From Armatimonadota bacterium (GTDB taxonomy: Bacteria; Armatimonadota; UBA10988), in assembly GCA_016235455.1 (NCBI GenBank), contig JACRKZ010000139.1, positions 1-33,177 of the forward strand: DNA of 33,177 bases, in the 5' to 3' direction. Under the pieces are notes generated by a model. The model saw nothing but the letters and a program-made list of their open reading frames with translations, was not told the DNA's origin and ran no database searches. Position 1 is the first letter of the stretch; the number at the start of each line of letters is the position of its first letter. Below are positions 1-8,335 of this stretch, piece by piece. The translations under genes were made by a program, and so were the position numbers.

Positions 1-1314
1 CAGGACGCGCAGGCCCTGGGCCTGAGCACGGTGTATCAGGAAGTCAACCTGATTCCGCACCTCTCGGCGGCGGAGAACATCTTCCTCGGCCGGCAGCCCA
101 AGCGCTGGGGTCGCCTGGATTGGCGGGCCATGCGTCTGGGCGCTGAAGCGGCCATGGCGCGGCTGAACATCGACATCGACGTCATGCAGCCGGTCTCCTC
201 GTTCTCGGTGGCCATTCAGCAGATGGTGGCCATCGCCCGCGCGCTGGATGTGGAGGCCAAGGTGCTGGTGCTCGACGAGCCCACCGCGAGCCTCGACTCC
301 AGCGAGGTGGAGCGGCTGTTCGAGCTCATTCGCCAGCTCAAGGCCGACGGGCTGGGCATCGTCTTCGTCACGCACTTCCTCGAGCAGGTCTATCAGGTCA
401 CGGACCGCATCACCGTACTGCGCAACGGCCAACTGGTGGGGGAATGGCTCACCGCCGAACTGCCGCGTCTGGAGCTGGTGGCCCGCATGATGGGCAAGGA
501 GCCGGCCGAGATCGAGGCCATGACGCCCGCCGCTGCCAGCGTAACCGAAGGCGCGCGCCAGCCGCTGGTGAGCGTGGACGGCCTGGGCCGGCGCGGGTCG
601 ATTGCGCCGTTCTCGCTGGACATCGGCTGCGGCGAGGTGGTGGGTCTCGCGGGCCTGCTCGGCTCGGGGCGCACCGAGGTGGCGCGGCTGCTGTTCGGCG
701 TGGATCGCGCCGAGACCGGCACGGTGAGCGTGGACGACAAGGTGGTGCACCTGTCCTCGCCGCGAGCGGCCATGCGCGTCGGCTTCGCCTTCTGCCCCGA
801 AGACCGCAAGACCGAGGCCATCGTGCCCAGTCTGTCGGTGCGCGAGAACATCATTCTGGCGCTGCAGGCCAGCCGCGGTTGGCTGCGCGCCCTGCCGCGG
901 GCCAAGCAGGAGGAGATTGCCGAGGGCTACATCAAGGCCTTGGCCATCAAGACGCCAGACGCTGAGAAGCCCATCGGCCAGCTCAGCGGTGGTAACCAGC
1001 AGAAGGCGATCATCGCGCGTTGGCTGGCCTCCAAGCCGCGACTGCTCATCCTCGACGAGCCAACGCGCGGCATCGACGTGGGCGCCAAGGCCGAGGTGGA
1101 GAAGCTGACCGCGGACCTCAGCGCCGAGGGCATGGCCATCGTGTTCATTTCGTCCGAGCTGGAGGAGGTGGTTCGCGCCAGCCACCGCGTCATGGTGCTG
1201 CGCGACCGCGCCAAGGTTGGTGAGCTGACCGGCAATCAGATCGACGAGGCCACCATCATGGGCACCATCGCTGGCGGCGTCGGCGCCGCGGAAGGGGCCA
1301 GCCATGTTGCGTAA
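1..1314 (+). CDS. ytfR: Sugar ABC transporter ATP-binding protein, YtfR-like (5' end outside window)
   Basis: The reading frame is open from base 1, so the N-terminus, including the first Walker A, lies upstream of the window. What remains has the usual two-ATPase layout of sugar importers. The first domain keeps a Q-loop (VYQEVNL), a degenerate signature (FSVAIQQMVAIARAL) and a Walker B (VLVLDEPTASLD). The second domain has the P-loop variant GLLGSGRTE, the signature LSGGNQQKAIIARWL and the Walker B LLILDEPTRGIDVG. Blocks such as TVYQEVNL, PEDRKT and VRENIILALQA resemble E. coli YtfR, the ATPase of the galactofuranose importer, more closely than RbsA or MglA. This is from remembered sequences, not a search. 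It would power uptake through the two permeases that follow. The end overlaps the next start by 11 bases. The periplasmic binding protein (ytfQ) is not in the window and probably lies upstream. Confidence 0.93.
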   Translation, partial: QDAQALGLSTVYQEVNLIPHLSAAENIFLGRQPKRWGRLDWRAMRLGAEAAMARLNIDIDVMQPVSSFSVAIQQMVAIARALDVEAKVLVLDEPTASLDSSEVERLFELIRQLKADGLGIVFVTHFLEQVYQVTDRITVLRNGQLVGEWLTAELPRLELVARMMGKEPAEIEAMTPAAASVTEGARQPLVSVDGLGRRGSIAPFSLDIGCGEVVGLAGLLGSGRTEVARLLFGVDRAETGTVSVDDKVVHLSSPRAAMRVGFAFCPEDRKTEAIVPSLSVRENIILALQASRGWLRALPRAKQEEIAEGYIKALAIKTPDAEKPIGQLSGGNQQKAIIARWLASKPRLLILDEPTRGIDVGAKAEVEKLTADLSAEGMAIVFISSELEEVVRASHRVMVLRDRAKVGELTGNQIDEATIMGTIAGGVGAAEGASHVA

Positions 1315-2308
1315 GGTCCCGCCCGGTGTGGCCAAACTCATCTGGCCGTTGCTCGCTCTGGGTGTGGTGTTGCTGTACGACGTGTTCTACGTCCCCGGCT
1401 TCTTCCACATCGAGGTGCGAGACGGTCATCTCTACGGCAGCCTGGTCGACATCCTCAAGAACGCCGCGCCGTTCGCGCTGCTGGCGCTGGGCATGACTCT
1501 GGTGCTGGCCACCAAGGGCGTCGACCTGTCGGTCGGCGCGGTCATGGCGGTGTCCGGCGCGGTAGCGGCGGTGCTGGTCACTCGGCAGAACCCGCCGCCC
1601 ATTGGCGTGGCCTTCGGGCTGGCGCTGCTCGCCGCGCTGGTCTGCGGCGTGTGGAACGGCGCGCTGGTGGCGCTGCTCGACATCCAGCCGATCGTGGCCA
1701 CGCTCATCCTCATGGTCGCCGGTCGCGGCATTGCGCAGTTGCTGGCCGATGGCCAGATCATCACCTTCGAGAACAAGACCTTCGCCTTCCTCGACGGCGG
1801 GTTCCTGCTGGGCATCCCCGTGCCTATCTTCATTGCCCTGGCGGCGCTGCTCATCGTCGGTGCGCTGACCCGCATGACGGCCTTGGGCCTGTTCATCGAG
1901 GCGGTCGGCGACAACCCCACGGCCAGCCGCTACGCCGGCGTGCCGACCTGGCTGGTGAAGATGATGGTCTATGCCGTGTGCGGCGTGTGCGCCGGGGTGG
2001 CCGGGCTCATCGCCACCTCCAGCATCAAGGGCGCCGACGCCAGCAACGTGGGTCTGACCTACGAACTGGATGCCATTCTGGCCACGGTCATCGGCGGCAC
2101 CTCCCTGAACGGTGGCCGCTTCTTCCTGATGGGCTCGGTGCTCGGCGCGGTGCTGTTGCAGACGCTGACCACCACCATTCAGACCAGCAACATCAAGCCG
2201 GAGTACAACCTGGTGGTCAAGGCCGTGGTCATTGTCGTCGTCTGCGTCCTGCAGTCCGAGGTGGTCCGGCGCAAGCTGGCCGGCCTGCGCCGAGGAGGTG
2301 CCCAATGA
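1304..2308 (+). CDS. ytfT: Sugar ABC transporter permease, YtfT-like
   Basis: Inner-membrane permease of about 334 residues, the normal length for the RbsC/BPD_transp_2 family, with many hydrophobic segments. The family motif GMTLVLATKGVDLSVGAVMA is present near residues 65-85, with KGVDLSVG as its core. The segments VRDGHLYGS, VATLILMVAGRG and LDAILATVIGG match the E. coli YtfT pattern, so galactofuranose or a similar furanose is the best substrate guess. The start ATG overlaps the end of ytfR and has a purine-rich stretch (GAAGGGG) a few bases upstream, which suggests translational coupling. The end overlaps the next permease by four bases. The assignment as a sugar permease is firm; the exact sugar is inference. 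Confidence 0.92.
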   Translation: MLRKVPPGVAKLIWPLLALGVVLLYDVFYVPGFFHIEVRDGHLYGSLVDILKNAAPFALLALGMTLVLATKGVDLSVGAVMAVSGAVAAVLVTRQNPPPIGVAFGLALLAALVCGVWNGALVALLDIQPIVATLILMVAGRGIAQLLADGQIITFENKTFAFLDGGFLLGIPVPIFIALAALLIVGALTRMTALGLFIEAVGDNPTASRYAGVPTWLVKMMVYAVCGVCAGVAGLIATSSIKGADASNVGLTYELDAILATVIGGTSLNGGRFFLMGSVLGAVLLQTLTTTIQTSNIKPEYNLVVKAVVIVVVCVLQSEVVRRKLAGLRRGGAQ

Positions 2309-3285
2309 GCACTCCCGGCGCCAAGCGCTCGCTGCTGCCGCGCATGAACGTGGCGCTGGTGGCCACCACCGGTGTCTGTCTGCTGCTGTACCTGGTGGCG
2401 GGTCTCCGTTTCCACCAGTTCTTCAGTGGCAAGGTCCTGCTCGATCTGCTCAACGACAACGCCTACCTGGGCATCTGCGCCGTGGGCATGACTTTTGTCA
2501 TCCTGTCGGGCGGCATCGACTTGTCCGTGGGCTCGATGATCGGGCTCGTGGGCATCAGCAGCGCCGTGCTGATCACCAACATGGGCTGGCATCCGCTGCC
2601 CACCTTCCTGCTGATGCTGCTCGTCGGCGCGACGTTCGGCGCGGCGCACGGCGCACTGGTGCGCTGGTTCGAGCTGCCGCCGTTCCTGGTCACGCTGGCG
2701 GGCATGTTCATGGCGCGTGGCCTGGCGCTCGTCATCAGCCAGGAATCGGTCACGGTCAGGCACCCGTGGTACAGCCAGGTGGCCGACTACCGCTTGCCGA
2801 TTGGGCCGGGCATGGCGCCGCCGGCCATCCTGCTGCTTTTGACATTTGCCGTGGCGCTCTACCTGGGCACGTACACCAAGTTCGGCCGGAACACGTATGC
2901 CGTGGGTGGCAACGAGAACTCGGCGCTGCTCATGGGCCTGCCGTGCGGCGCGACCAAGGTGTGGGTCTACGTGTGGAGCGGCTTCTGCTCGGCGCTGGCG
3001 GGTGTGGTGCATGTGCTGGCCCTGCCCGGCGGCGACGCCAACGCCGGCATGGGCCTGGAACTCGACGCGATCGCCGCGGCGGTCATCGGCGGCACGCTGC
3101 TCAGTGGCGGCGTGGGCCATGTGGGCGGCACATTCTTCGGGCTGATCATCCTGGCCGTGATCCAGACTGCGATCACATTCAAGGGCAATCTGAACTCGTG
3201 GTGGATTAAGATAGCCATCGGCCTGCTGCTGCTGGTGTTCATCCTGCTCCAGCGTGGCATCCAGCGAAGGGCGGAACGCAAATGA
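2305..3285 (+). CDS. yjfF: Sugar ABC transporter permease, YjfF-like
   Basis: Second permease of the importer, 326 residues. The block LTDNA/LNDNAYLGICAVGMTF followed by ILSGGIDLSVGSMIG is the characteristic BPD_transp_2 motif and reads like E. coli YjfF, which pairs with YtfT to form the heteromeric channel. Conserved later segments include FLVTLAGMFMARG, FGRNTYAVGGNENSA, and ELDAIAAAVIGGTLLSGG. A strong ribosome-binding site (GAGGAGG, 2292-2298 region) precedes ATG 2305, which overlaps the ytfT stop (ATGA). A much longer open frame extends upstream in this register, but that part is a GC-rich shadow of ytfT, so this start was preferred. The stop overlaps the next start by four bases. Confidence 0.92.
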   Translation: MSTPGAKRSLLPRMNVALVATTGVCLLLYLVAGLRFHQFFSGKVLLDLLNDNAYLGICAVGMTFVILSGGIDLSVGSMIGLVGISSAVLITNMGWHPLPTFLLMLLVGATFGAAHGALVRWFELPPFLVTLAGMFMARGLALVISQESVTVRHPWYSQVADYRLPIGPGMAPPAILLLLTFAVALYLGTYTKFGRNTYAVGGNENSALLMGLPCGATKVWVYVWSGFCSALAGVVHVLALPGGDANAGMGLELDAIAAAVIGGTLLSGGVGHVGGTFFGLIILAVIQTAITFKGNLNSWWIKIAIGLLLLVFILLQRGIQRRAERK

Positions 3286-4178
3286 AGTCTCTGTGGGCAG
3301 TGGTTCTGGCGGTGGTGGCGGCGAATGCACAGGCGGTGCAGCGCCCGACCATCCTGGTGGCGGATTACAGTGGCGGTCGGGTGGCGCGCGTGCTGCCTGA
3401 CGGCAAAGTCGACTGGGAGATGCCGGCGCCCAACAGCACCGACGTCTGGCAGTTGCCCAACGGCAACATCCTCTACTCGTGGATCCGTGGCGTGCGCGAG
3501 GCCACTCCCGACCGCAAGATCGTCTGGGAGTACAAGGCCGCCGACAACGAGGAAGTCTATGGCTGCCAGCGCCTGGCTGACGGCAACACGCTGGTCGGCG
3601 AGTTGGCCTCCTGCCGCGCCATCGAAGTGGCGCCCGACGGCAAGACCGTTGTCAAGGAAGTCAAGCTGCCGGCGACCGGCGCTCAGCATGCTCGGTACCG
3701 CAATCTGCGTAAGCTGGCCAACGGGCACATCCTGTTCGTCGCGCTCAGTGAGGGCATGGTCAAGGAACTCGACGACGCGGGCCAGGTCGTTTGGTCGGTG
3801 AAGGCTGTCGGCAACCCCTTCGGCGCCTCGCGCCTGCCCAACGGCAACACACTGGTCGGCTGTGGCGACGGCCACACCATCCAGGAGTTCGACAAGGACG
3901 GCAAGGCCGTTTGGCAGGTCAACGAGAATGATCTGATCTGGGTCGACGAGCAGGGCCGGGAATCGGTCGTGCCGCTGCGCTTCGTTGGCAACTGCCAGCG
4001 GCTCCCCAACGGCAACACCGTCGTCTGCAACTGGGTGGGCCATGGTTTCATGGGTCGCGGCCCGCACCTGATGGAGATCACGCCTGACAAGAAGGTCGTC
4101 TGGCGCATGGACGACCACCAGCAGTTCAAGGCCATCGCCGGCGCCTGCGTGCTGCCGATCGACGGCGTCACCCGGTAG
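3282..4178 (+). CDS. Exported PQQ/WD40-like beta-propeller protein
   Basis: Protein of 298 residues with a short signal peptide (MKSLWAVVLAVVAANAQA, likely cut after AQA). The rest is built of about six repeats. Each has a turn of the form LPNGNTLV (VWQLPNGNIL, CQRLADGNTL, RKLANGHIL, SRLPNGNTL, CQRLPNGNTV) and a strand of the form DGKxVWxx (DGKVDWEM, DRKIVWEY, AGQVVWSV, DGKAVWQV, DKKVVWRM). This is the pattern of a beta-propeller, probably six-bladed, as in PQQ-like or arylsulfotransferase-like proteins. No catalytic residues are evident. ATG 3282 overlaps the yjfF stop (ATGA), so it is almost certainly translated with the sugar importer. It may bind or sense an extracytoplasmic carbohydrate; that role is inference. 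Confidence 0.82.
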   Translation: MKSLWAVVLAVVAANAQAVQRPTILVADYSGGRVARVLPDGKVDWEMPAPNSTDVWQLPNGNILYSWIRGVREATPDRKIVWEYKAADNEEVYGCQRLADGNTLVGELASCRAIEVAPDGKTVVKEVKLPATGAQHARYRNLRKLANGHILFVALSEGMVKELDDAGQVVWSVKAVGNPFGASRLPNGNTLVGCGDGHTIQEFDKDGKAVWQVNENDLIWVDEQGRESVVPLRFVGNCQRLPNGNTVVCNWVGHGFMGRGPHLMEITPDKKVVWRMDDHQQFKAIAGACVLPIDGVTR

Positions 4179-4194
4179 TGGACCAAGCGCCAAC

Positions 4195-4254
4195 GGCCCG
4201 GCATCACACCAGCCTGGGGCAACGTCCCAGGGTGCGCTGGCATGGCGCCGGGCC
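4195..4254. terminator. Nested inverted repeat between convergent genes (possible bidirectional terminator)
   Basis: GGCCCGGC (4195-4202) pairs with GCCGGGCC (4247-4254). Nested inside are CCAGC (4209-4213) with GCTGG (4236-4240), and CCTGGG (4213-4218) with CCCAGG (4226-4231). The structure lies in the gap between the stops of the plus-strand propeller gene and the minus-strand URO-D gene, where a shared terminator would be expected. No U-tract is visible, so intrinsic termination is uncertain. Confidence 0.5.
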
Positions 4255-4268
4255 CCGGCCCTCTTCCC

Positions 4269-5384
4269 CTACAGCTCTGTTCGCAGCAGCTTGGCCTTGA
4301 CGTCCAGGTAGTACCTGAAGTCGTCCCAGCTCACGTCGGGCGGCACCGTGTGGTCGACGTGCGGCACGAATCCGCCCTGTTCGACCAGCGGTTGCAGTTC
4401 CCGCAGATGGGCGTCGATGGCCGCGCGGCCCTTGGCCAGTTCGCGCTTGTCCACACCGCCCCACAGGTGCAGGCTCGGTCCGAAGCGGGCGCGCAGGCGC
4501 ACGGGATCCTGATCGGCGGCACGCTCCAGCGGCCACACCACATCCACGCCGACATCCATCAGCAGCGGGATGAGCGGCTCCGGGTTGCCGTCGGTGTCGA
4601 CCACCACATAGGCCACGCCGTGTGATTTGTAGAACTCGACCACGCGCCGTAGCCGCGGCTGGATGAAGGTGCGGTAGGTGCTCGGGCTGAGCAGCGGACC
4701 GGTCTTCATGGCCATGTCTTCGTTCATGCAAATGTACTCGACGGTGGTCTCGGCCAGCACCGGCCGGGCGACTTCGATCAGCCAGTCGGCCCAGTGGTCC
4801 ATCATGTCGTGCATCATCGCCGGGTGGTCGTACCAGGCCAGGCTCAGCCCCTCGGTGCCCATCTGGTCGCGCGCGAACCAGTAGAAGCCCAGCGTGGTGC
4901 AGTTGGGGCCGAACACCAGGGGCACCTGCCGGCCACGCCAGCCGGCCAGGCGTTGCTGCCAGTCGGCCTGCACGCGGCCGGCCGTGTGCGGGTCGTAGCG
5001 ACGCTTGACGGCCTGCCAGTCGTCGGGCGTGGTGACGGCGAAGCGCAGGTACTGGTCCATCGAGGCGCGTGTGCCACCCACCATGCCGGACTTGAGCGCG
5101 CGACGCGTGCGGCCAAGGTGGTCGATTAGCAGCTCCGTGTCGCCCTCATCGGCGATGACGCTGCAGTCGAAGGCCGGGATCGGCCCGCTGTTCAGCCCGA
5201 TGAACTCCTTACGGTCGAAGCCGAGCGTGTCCTCGCCCCAGAACCAGTTCCAGCCCAGTTCGGCCGGCGCGCCTTCACCGCGCCAGCGCTCGACCGTCTG
5301 GCCCCAGACTCCCAGCTCCCAGTTTGGCACCTGGTCGAGGGACTCACCGCGCATGAGCGCCCTGAATCGATCGAGATCCGTCAC
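4269..5384 (-). CDS. URO-D superfamily protein (methyltransferase-like)
   Basis: A 371-residue protein of the uroporphyrinogen decarboxylase superfamily, the group that includes cobalamin-dependent methyltransferases such as MtaA/MtbA. Typical features are the N-terminal RFRALMRGESLDQVPNWE, the mid-protein block YICMNEDMAMKTGPLLSP, and HGVAYVVVDTDGNPEPLIPLL followed by a C-terminal LWGGVDKRELAKG and GGFVPHVDHTVPPDV. True HemE has different arginine-rich N-terminal motifs, and no other heme gene is nearby, so a heme role is unlikely. The GTG start at 5384 is supported by a GGAG seven bases upstream. The gene is convergent with the sugar-import operon. Members of this group are often found among carbohydrate genes and may demethylate substrates; that is inference. 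Confidence 0.85.
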   Translation of the reverse strand: MTDLDRFRALMRGESLDQVPNWELGVWGQTVERWRGEGAPAELGWNWFWGEDTLGFDRKEFIGLNSGPIPAFDCSVIADEGDTELLIDHLGRTRRALKSGMVGGTRASMDQYLRFAVTTPDDWQAVKRRYDPHTAGRVQADWQQRLAGWRGRQVPLVFGPNCTTLGFYWFARDQMGTEGLSLAWYDHPAMMHDMMDHWADWLIEVARPVLAETTVEYICMNEDMAMKTGPLLSPSTYRTFIQPRLRRVVEFYKSHGVAYVVVDTDGNPEPLIPLLMDVGVDVVWPLERAADQDPVRLRARFGPSLHLWGGVDKRELAKGRAAIDAHLRELQPLVEQGGFVPHVDHTVPPDVSWDDFRYYLDVKAKLLRTEL

Positions 5385-5619
5385 GTGCTCACTCCGTCTG
5401 CCGCGCGTGGGGTTAGCGGCTGACTCTGTGGGTCCTTCCCACGTTCGGGCAAGATGACCATCTGGCGGTGCCGACGATGGGGGGATCGCGGCACTGGCGG
5501 CGTTGCGGCCCTGACCAGGTGAATGTCGAACAGGTGGATGGCCAGGTGAAGATGCTGTCGGGCTGCAGCTTCACCGGCGCCGATGACAGTGCGGCCGCGG
5601 CGGTTGGAGTGCCGACTGC
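5385..5619. other. Non-coding or decayed stretch upstream of the URO-D gene
   Basis: No convincing gene. It holds the GTG-proximal ribosome-binding site of the URO-D gene (CTCC at 5392-5395 on the plus strand). On the plus strand, a short open stretch from 5417 to 5638 ends in DQVNVEQVDGQVKMLSG and GADDSAAAAVG. It has a faint beta-helix flavour but no start with a ribosome-binding site. This could be the tail of a decayed gene. Confidence 0.4.
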
Positions 5620-5895
5620 TCAGTATACGCGGAAGTAGCTGGTCTGGCTGGCCTGCGCCTCCAGCCATTCGTTTCGCAGCGTGCCGGTGCTGAGCCACTT
5701 GGCGTGGCCGTCGCAGACGGCGTGATGTCGCCGTCGAGGGCGTACCTCCGATGCGGGTGATCGGCCTACCGGCGGGGCACCGATGGGGTCGAAGATCCTG
5801 GCGCCTTCCCAGGCAGCCGGCACGGCGAACTCCTGGGCTGGCGAGCGGAGCATAGACCCATCGATGGCCGGGCCCGTGAAGTGGGGTACGAGTGG
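5620..5895 (-). pseudogene. Remnant of an H-X9-DG prepilin-like protein (C-terminal part)
   Basis: The minus-strand frame ending at 5620 contains PHFTGPAIDGSMLRSPAQEF, then AWEGARIFDPIG and HHAVCDGHAKWLSTGTLRNE, and ends YFRVY. This is the C-terminal pattern of the prepilin-type, DUF1559-like secreted proteins abundant in Planctomycetota, Lentisphaerota and Armatimonadota, which end in an H-X9-DG(H)xKW block. Here the spacing from His to DG is shortened to a few residues (RRRHHAVCDGHAKW). There is also no prepilin signal peptide or start in this register, because the upstream part runs into the 5' region of the GH2 gene. I read it as a decayed gene fragment. The family call rests on motif memory. 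Confidence 0.45.
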
Positions 5896-5928
5896 CTGCC
5901 GTCCTGTGCGGCGCGTGGCCGTCGACGC

Positions 5929-5957
5929 TTGCATTGGTCCGGTGCGGCCGGTATGCT
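5929..5957 (+). promoter_or_regulatory. Candidate sigma70-type promoter for the GH2 gene
   Basis: TTGCAT (5929-5934) and TATGCT (5952-5957) are separated by exactly 17 bases. The expected transcription start, near 5964, lies just upstream of the AGGAG ribosome-binding site (5970-5974) and the ATG at 5981. The match is to the E. coli consensus; the organism's own sigma preference is unknown. Confidence 0.5.
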
Positions 5958-5980
5958 CCATCTGCCAGCAGGAGCAGACG

Positions 5981-8311
5981 ATGCGCACGGTGGATTTGAA
6001 CGGCATCTGGGATTTGTGGTTGGCGCCAACCAACGGCCAGCTAGGCGAGCAGCTTGAGCCGCCGGCCGATGCGGTGCAAGTGGCTTGCCGGGTGCCGGGC
6101 AATGTTGAACTCGACCTGCTGGACGCCGGGCTGCTGCCCGCTCCGTTGGAGAAGGGCAACAACATCTACGCCGCGCAGGATTACGAGCACCACGCCTTCT
6201 GGTATCGCCGCACCTTTGCCACGCCCCAGACCAAGCCGGACGAGCAGATTGTGCTCTGTTTTGGCGGCGTCGACTGCATCGCCACGGTCTTCCTCAACGG
6301 GCAGGCCATCGCCCGTCCGCGCAACATGCTCGTGCCGCTGCGGGTCGACATCACCGGGCTGGTGGCCGAGGGCGGGGAGAACACGCTGACCGTGCACATC
6401 GAGCCGGCAGTCGACTACGGCGACATGAGCGCCGTGCCCGCGCATTGCTGGGCCATGGCCACCAACTGGGAGTCGCTGCGCATCCGCAAGGCGCCGCACA
6501 TGTACGGCTGGGATATCCTGCCGCGGCTCGTGTCCGCTGGGCTGTGGCGCGACGTGTGCCTCGAGATATGGCCGCCGACGCGCTTCGAGAGCGTCTACTT
6601 CACCACCGCCGGCGTGGACGTCGACGGGCGCTCGGCGCGGCTGGTGGCGCAGTGGCAGGTGGTCAGCCACGGTCGCCCGCTGGCCGGCACTCGGCTGCGG
6701 CTGACGCTGTCGCGCGACGGCGAGGTCAAGCTGCGCCAGGAGCAGACGCTGCAGGGCAGCCACGGCCGGCTCATCGCGCATGTGTCCGACGCGGCGCTGT
6801 GGTGGCCGCGCGGCTGGGGTGAGGCAGCGCTCTACGATGCCACGCTGACACTGCTGGATGCTGGCGGCCGCGTGCTCGCCATGCACGAGCAGCGCATCGG
6901 TCTGCGCACCGTGGAGCTTCGCCGCACCGAGGTGACCGACGCGCAGGGCTCCGGCGAGTTCCTGTTTGTCGTCAACGGCCGGCCGCTGTTCGCCAAGGGC
7001 ACCAACTGGGTGCCGCTCGATTCGCTGCACAGTCGCGACGGTGAGCATCTGCCCGGCGCCATGGCCATGCTGGCCGAGCTCAACTGCAACATGGTGCGCT
7101 GCTGGGGCGGCAACGTCTACGAGAGCGATGCCTTCTTCGACGCGTGCGACGAGCTGGGCATCCTGGTCTGGCAGGACTTCGCCTTCGCCTGCGCGGTCTA
7201 CCCCCAGGACCAGTGGTTCCTGAGCCGCTGCGAGGAAGAAGCCGAGGCGGTCGTCCACCGCCTGCGCAACCATCCGAGCCTGGCGCTGTGGGCCGGCAAC
7301 AATGAGATTGATGACTGCATGTACGCGGGCTGGGGCGGGTTCCGTATCGACCCCAATGGCGACCCGCTGAGCCGCGAAGTGCTGCCCAGCGTGGTACGCC
7401 AGCTCGACCCGGCGCGGCCGTACCTGCCCAGCTCGCCCTATGTCGGGCCAGAGCTGGTGGCCAGCGGCTACCCGGAGGCCAAGCCCGAGGAGCACTTGTG
7501 GGGGCCGCGCGACGACTTCAAGGGCTCGTTCTACATGGGCTCAGCCGCGCATTTCGTCAGCGAGATCGGCTATCACGGCTGCCCGGCCCGTGCCAGCCTC
7601 GAGGCCATGATGGACGCTGACCATCTCTGGCCCTGGCAGGACAACGACCAGTGGCTGACCCACGCCGTACGGCCTAAGCCGGGTGTGGACAGCTACGACT
7701 ACCGCATCCCGCTCATGGGCAAGCAGGCGGCCGTGCTGTTCCACACGGTGCCCGAGGACCTGGACGACTACATCCTGGCCAGTCAGGCCAGCCAGGCCGA
7801 GGCGCTCAAGTTCTTCCTGGAGCGCTGGCGCGGCGGTGAGCGCCAGGGCGGCAAGTTCCGGCGCACCGGCATGTTGTGGTGGAACCTGCGCGACGGCTGG
7901 CCGGTCATCTCCGATGCCATCGTCGACTACTACGGCCGCCGCAAGCTGGCCTACGAGGTGGTCCGGCGCTGTCAGGCCGATGTACTGGTGCTGTGCGGCG
8001 AGCCAGACGGCGGCCGGCACGAAGTGGTCGCCGTCAACGACACGCTGCGACCTCGCGCGGGCCATGTGGTCATCACCGACCTAGACAGTGGGGCGGAGCT
8101 GTTCGGCGCCGCGTTCGAGTTGCCGCCGAACGGCCGGGTCCATCTCGGCTGGCTAGCCGAGTCAGCAGCACCGGGCATGTGGGAGATCAAGTGGACGGCC
8201 GACGGCGAGGCCGGCCACAACCACTACCTGGCCGGGCCGCGCCCGTTTGTCCTGGCAGAATACCGCCGCTGGGCGGACGCGCTGGGGCTGTTGGCGGTGA
8301 CGACGCAGTAG
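5981..8311 (+). CDS. Glycoside hydrolase family 2, beta-mannosidase-like
   Basis: Protein of 776 residues with the domain order of GH2 beta-mannosidases: an N-terminal jelly-roll (NGIWDLWLAP, VPGNVELDLLDAGL, YEHHAFWYRRTF), an immunoglobulin-like domain (YDATLTLLDAGGRVLA), then the TIM barrel beginning at FVVNGRPLFAKGTNWVPLDS. The expected acid/base glutamate is in WAGNNEIDD (Glu442). The probable nucleophile is Glu528 in SEIGYHG. The N-terminus MRTVDLNGIWDLW is a typical family start and has AGGAG six bases upstream, so ATG 5981 was chosen although the frame is open earlier. No signal peptide is seen, so it probably acts on imported oligosaccharides in the cytoplasm. The specificity could be beta-mannoside or another beta-glycoside. 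It converges with the GH5 gene. Confidence 0.9.
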   Translation: MRTVDLNGIWDLWLAPTNGQLGEQLEPPADAVQVACRVPGNVELDLLDAGLLPAPLEKGNNIYAAQDYEHHAFWYRRTFATPQTKPDEQIVLCFGGVDCIATVFLNGQAIARPRNMLVPLRVDITGLVAEGGENTLTVHIEPAVDYGDMSAVPAHCWAMATNWESLRIRKAPHMYGWDILPRLVSAGLWRDVCLEIWPPTRFESVYFTTAGVDVDGRSARLVAQWQVVSHGRPLAGTRLRLTLSRDGEVKLRQEQTLQGSHGRLIAHVSDAALWWPRGWGEAALYDATLTLLDAGGRVLAMHEQRIGLRTVELRRTEVTDAQGSGEFLFVVNGRPLFAKGTNWVPLDSLHSRDGEHLPGAMAMLAELNCNMVRCWGGNVYESDAFFDACDELGILVWQDFAFACAVYPQDQWFLSRCEEEAEAVVHRLRNHPSLALWAGNNEIDDCMYAGWGGFRIDPNGDPLSREVLPSVVRQLDPARPYLPSSPYVGPELVASGYPEAKPEEHLWGPRDDFKGSFYMGSAAHFVSEIGYHGCPARASLEAMMDADHLWPWQDNDQWLTHAVRPKPGVDSYDYRIPLMGKQAAVLFHTVPEDLDDYILASQASQAEALKFFLERWRGGERQGGKFRRTGMLWWNLRDGWPVISDAIVDYYGRRKLAYEVVRRCQADVLVLCGEPDGGRHEVVAVNDTLRPRAGHVVITDLDSGAELFGAAFELPPNGRVHLGWLAESAAPGMWEIKWTADGEAGHNHYLAGPRPFVLAEYRRWADALGLLAVTTQ

Positions 8312-8335
8312 GTCGGTCCGGGCGGCCCCCGTGTG

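Noticed and set aside
1256..2305. Long minus-strand open frame opposite ytfT (and similar ones opposite pyrD, mutS2 and the cyclase-like gene)
   Set aside because: The translations are His/Gln/Ala/Arg-rich with no recognisable domains and lie wholly opposite well-supported genes. This is the usual shadow effect in high-GC DNA.
5417..5638. Plus-strand frame ending DQVNVEQVDGQVKMLSG and onward
   Set aside because: It has no ribosome-binding site and no clear family, and it overlaps the decayed prepilin remnant; at most a gene relic.
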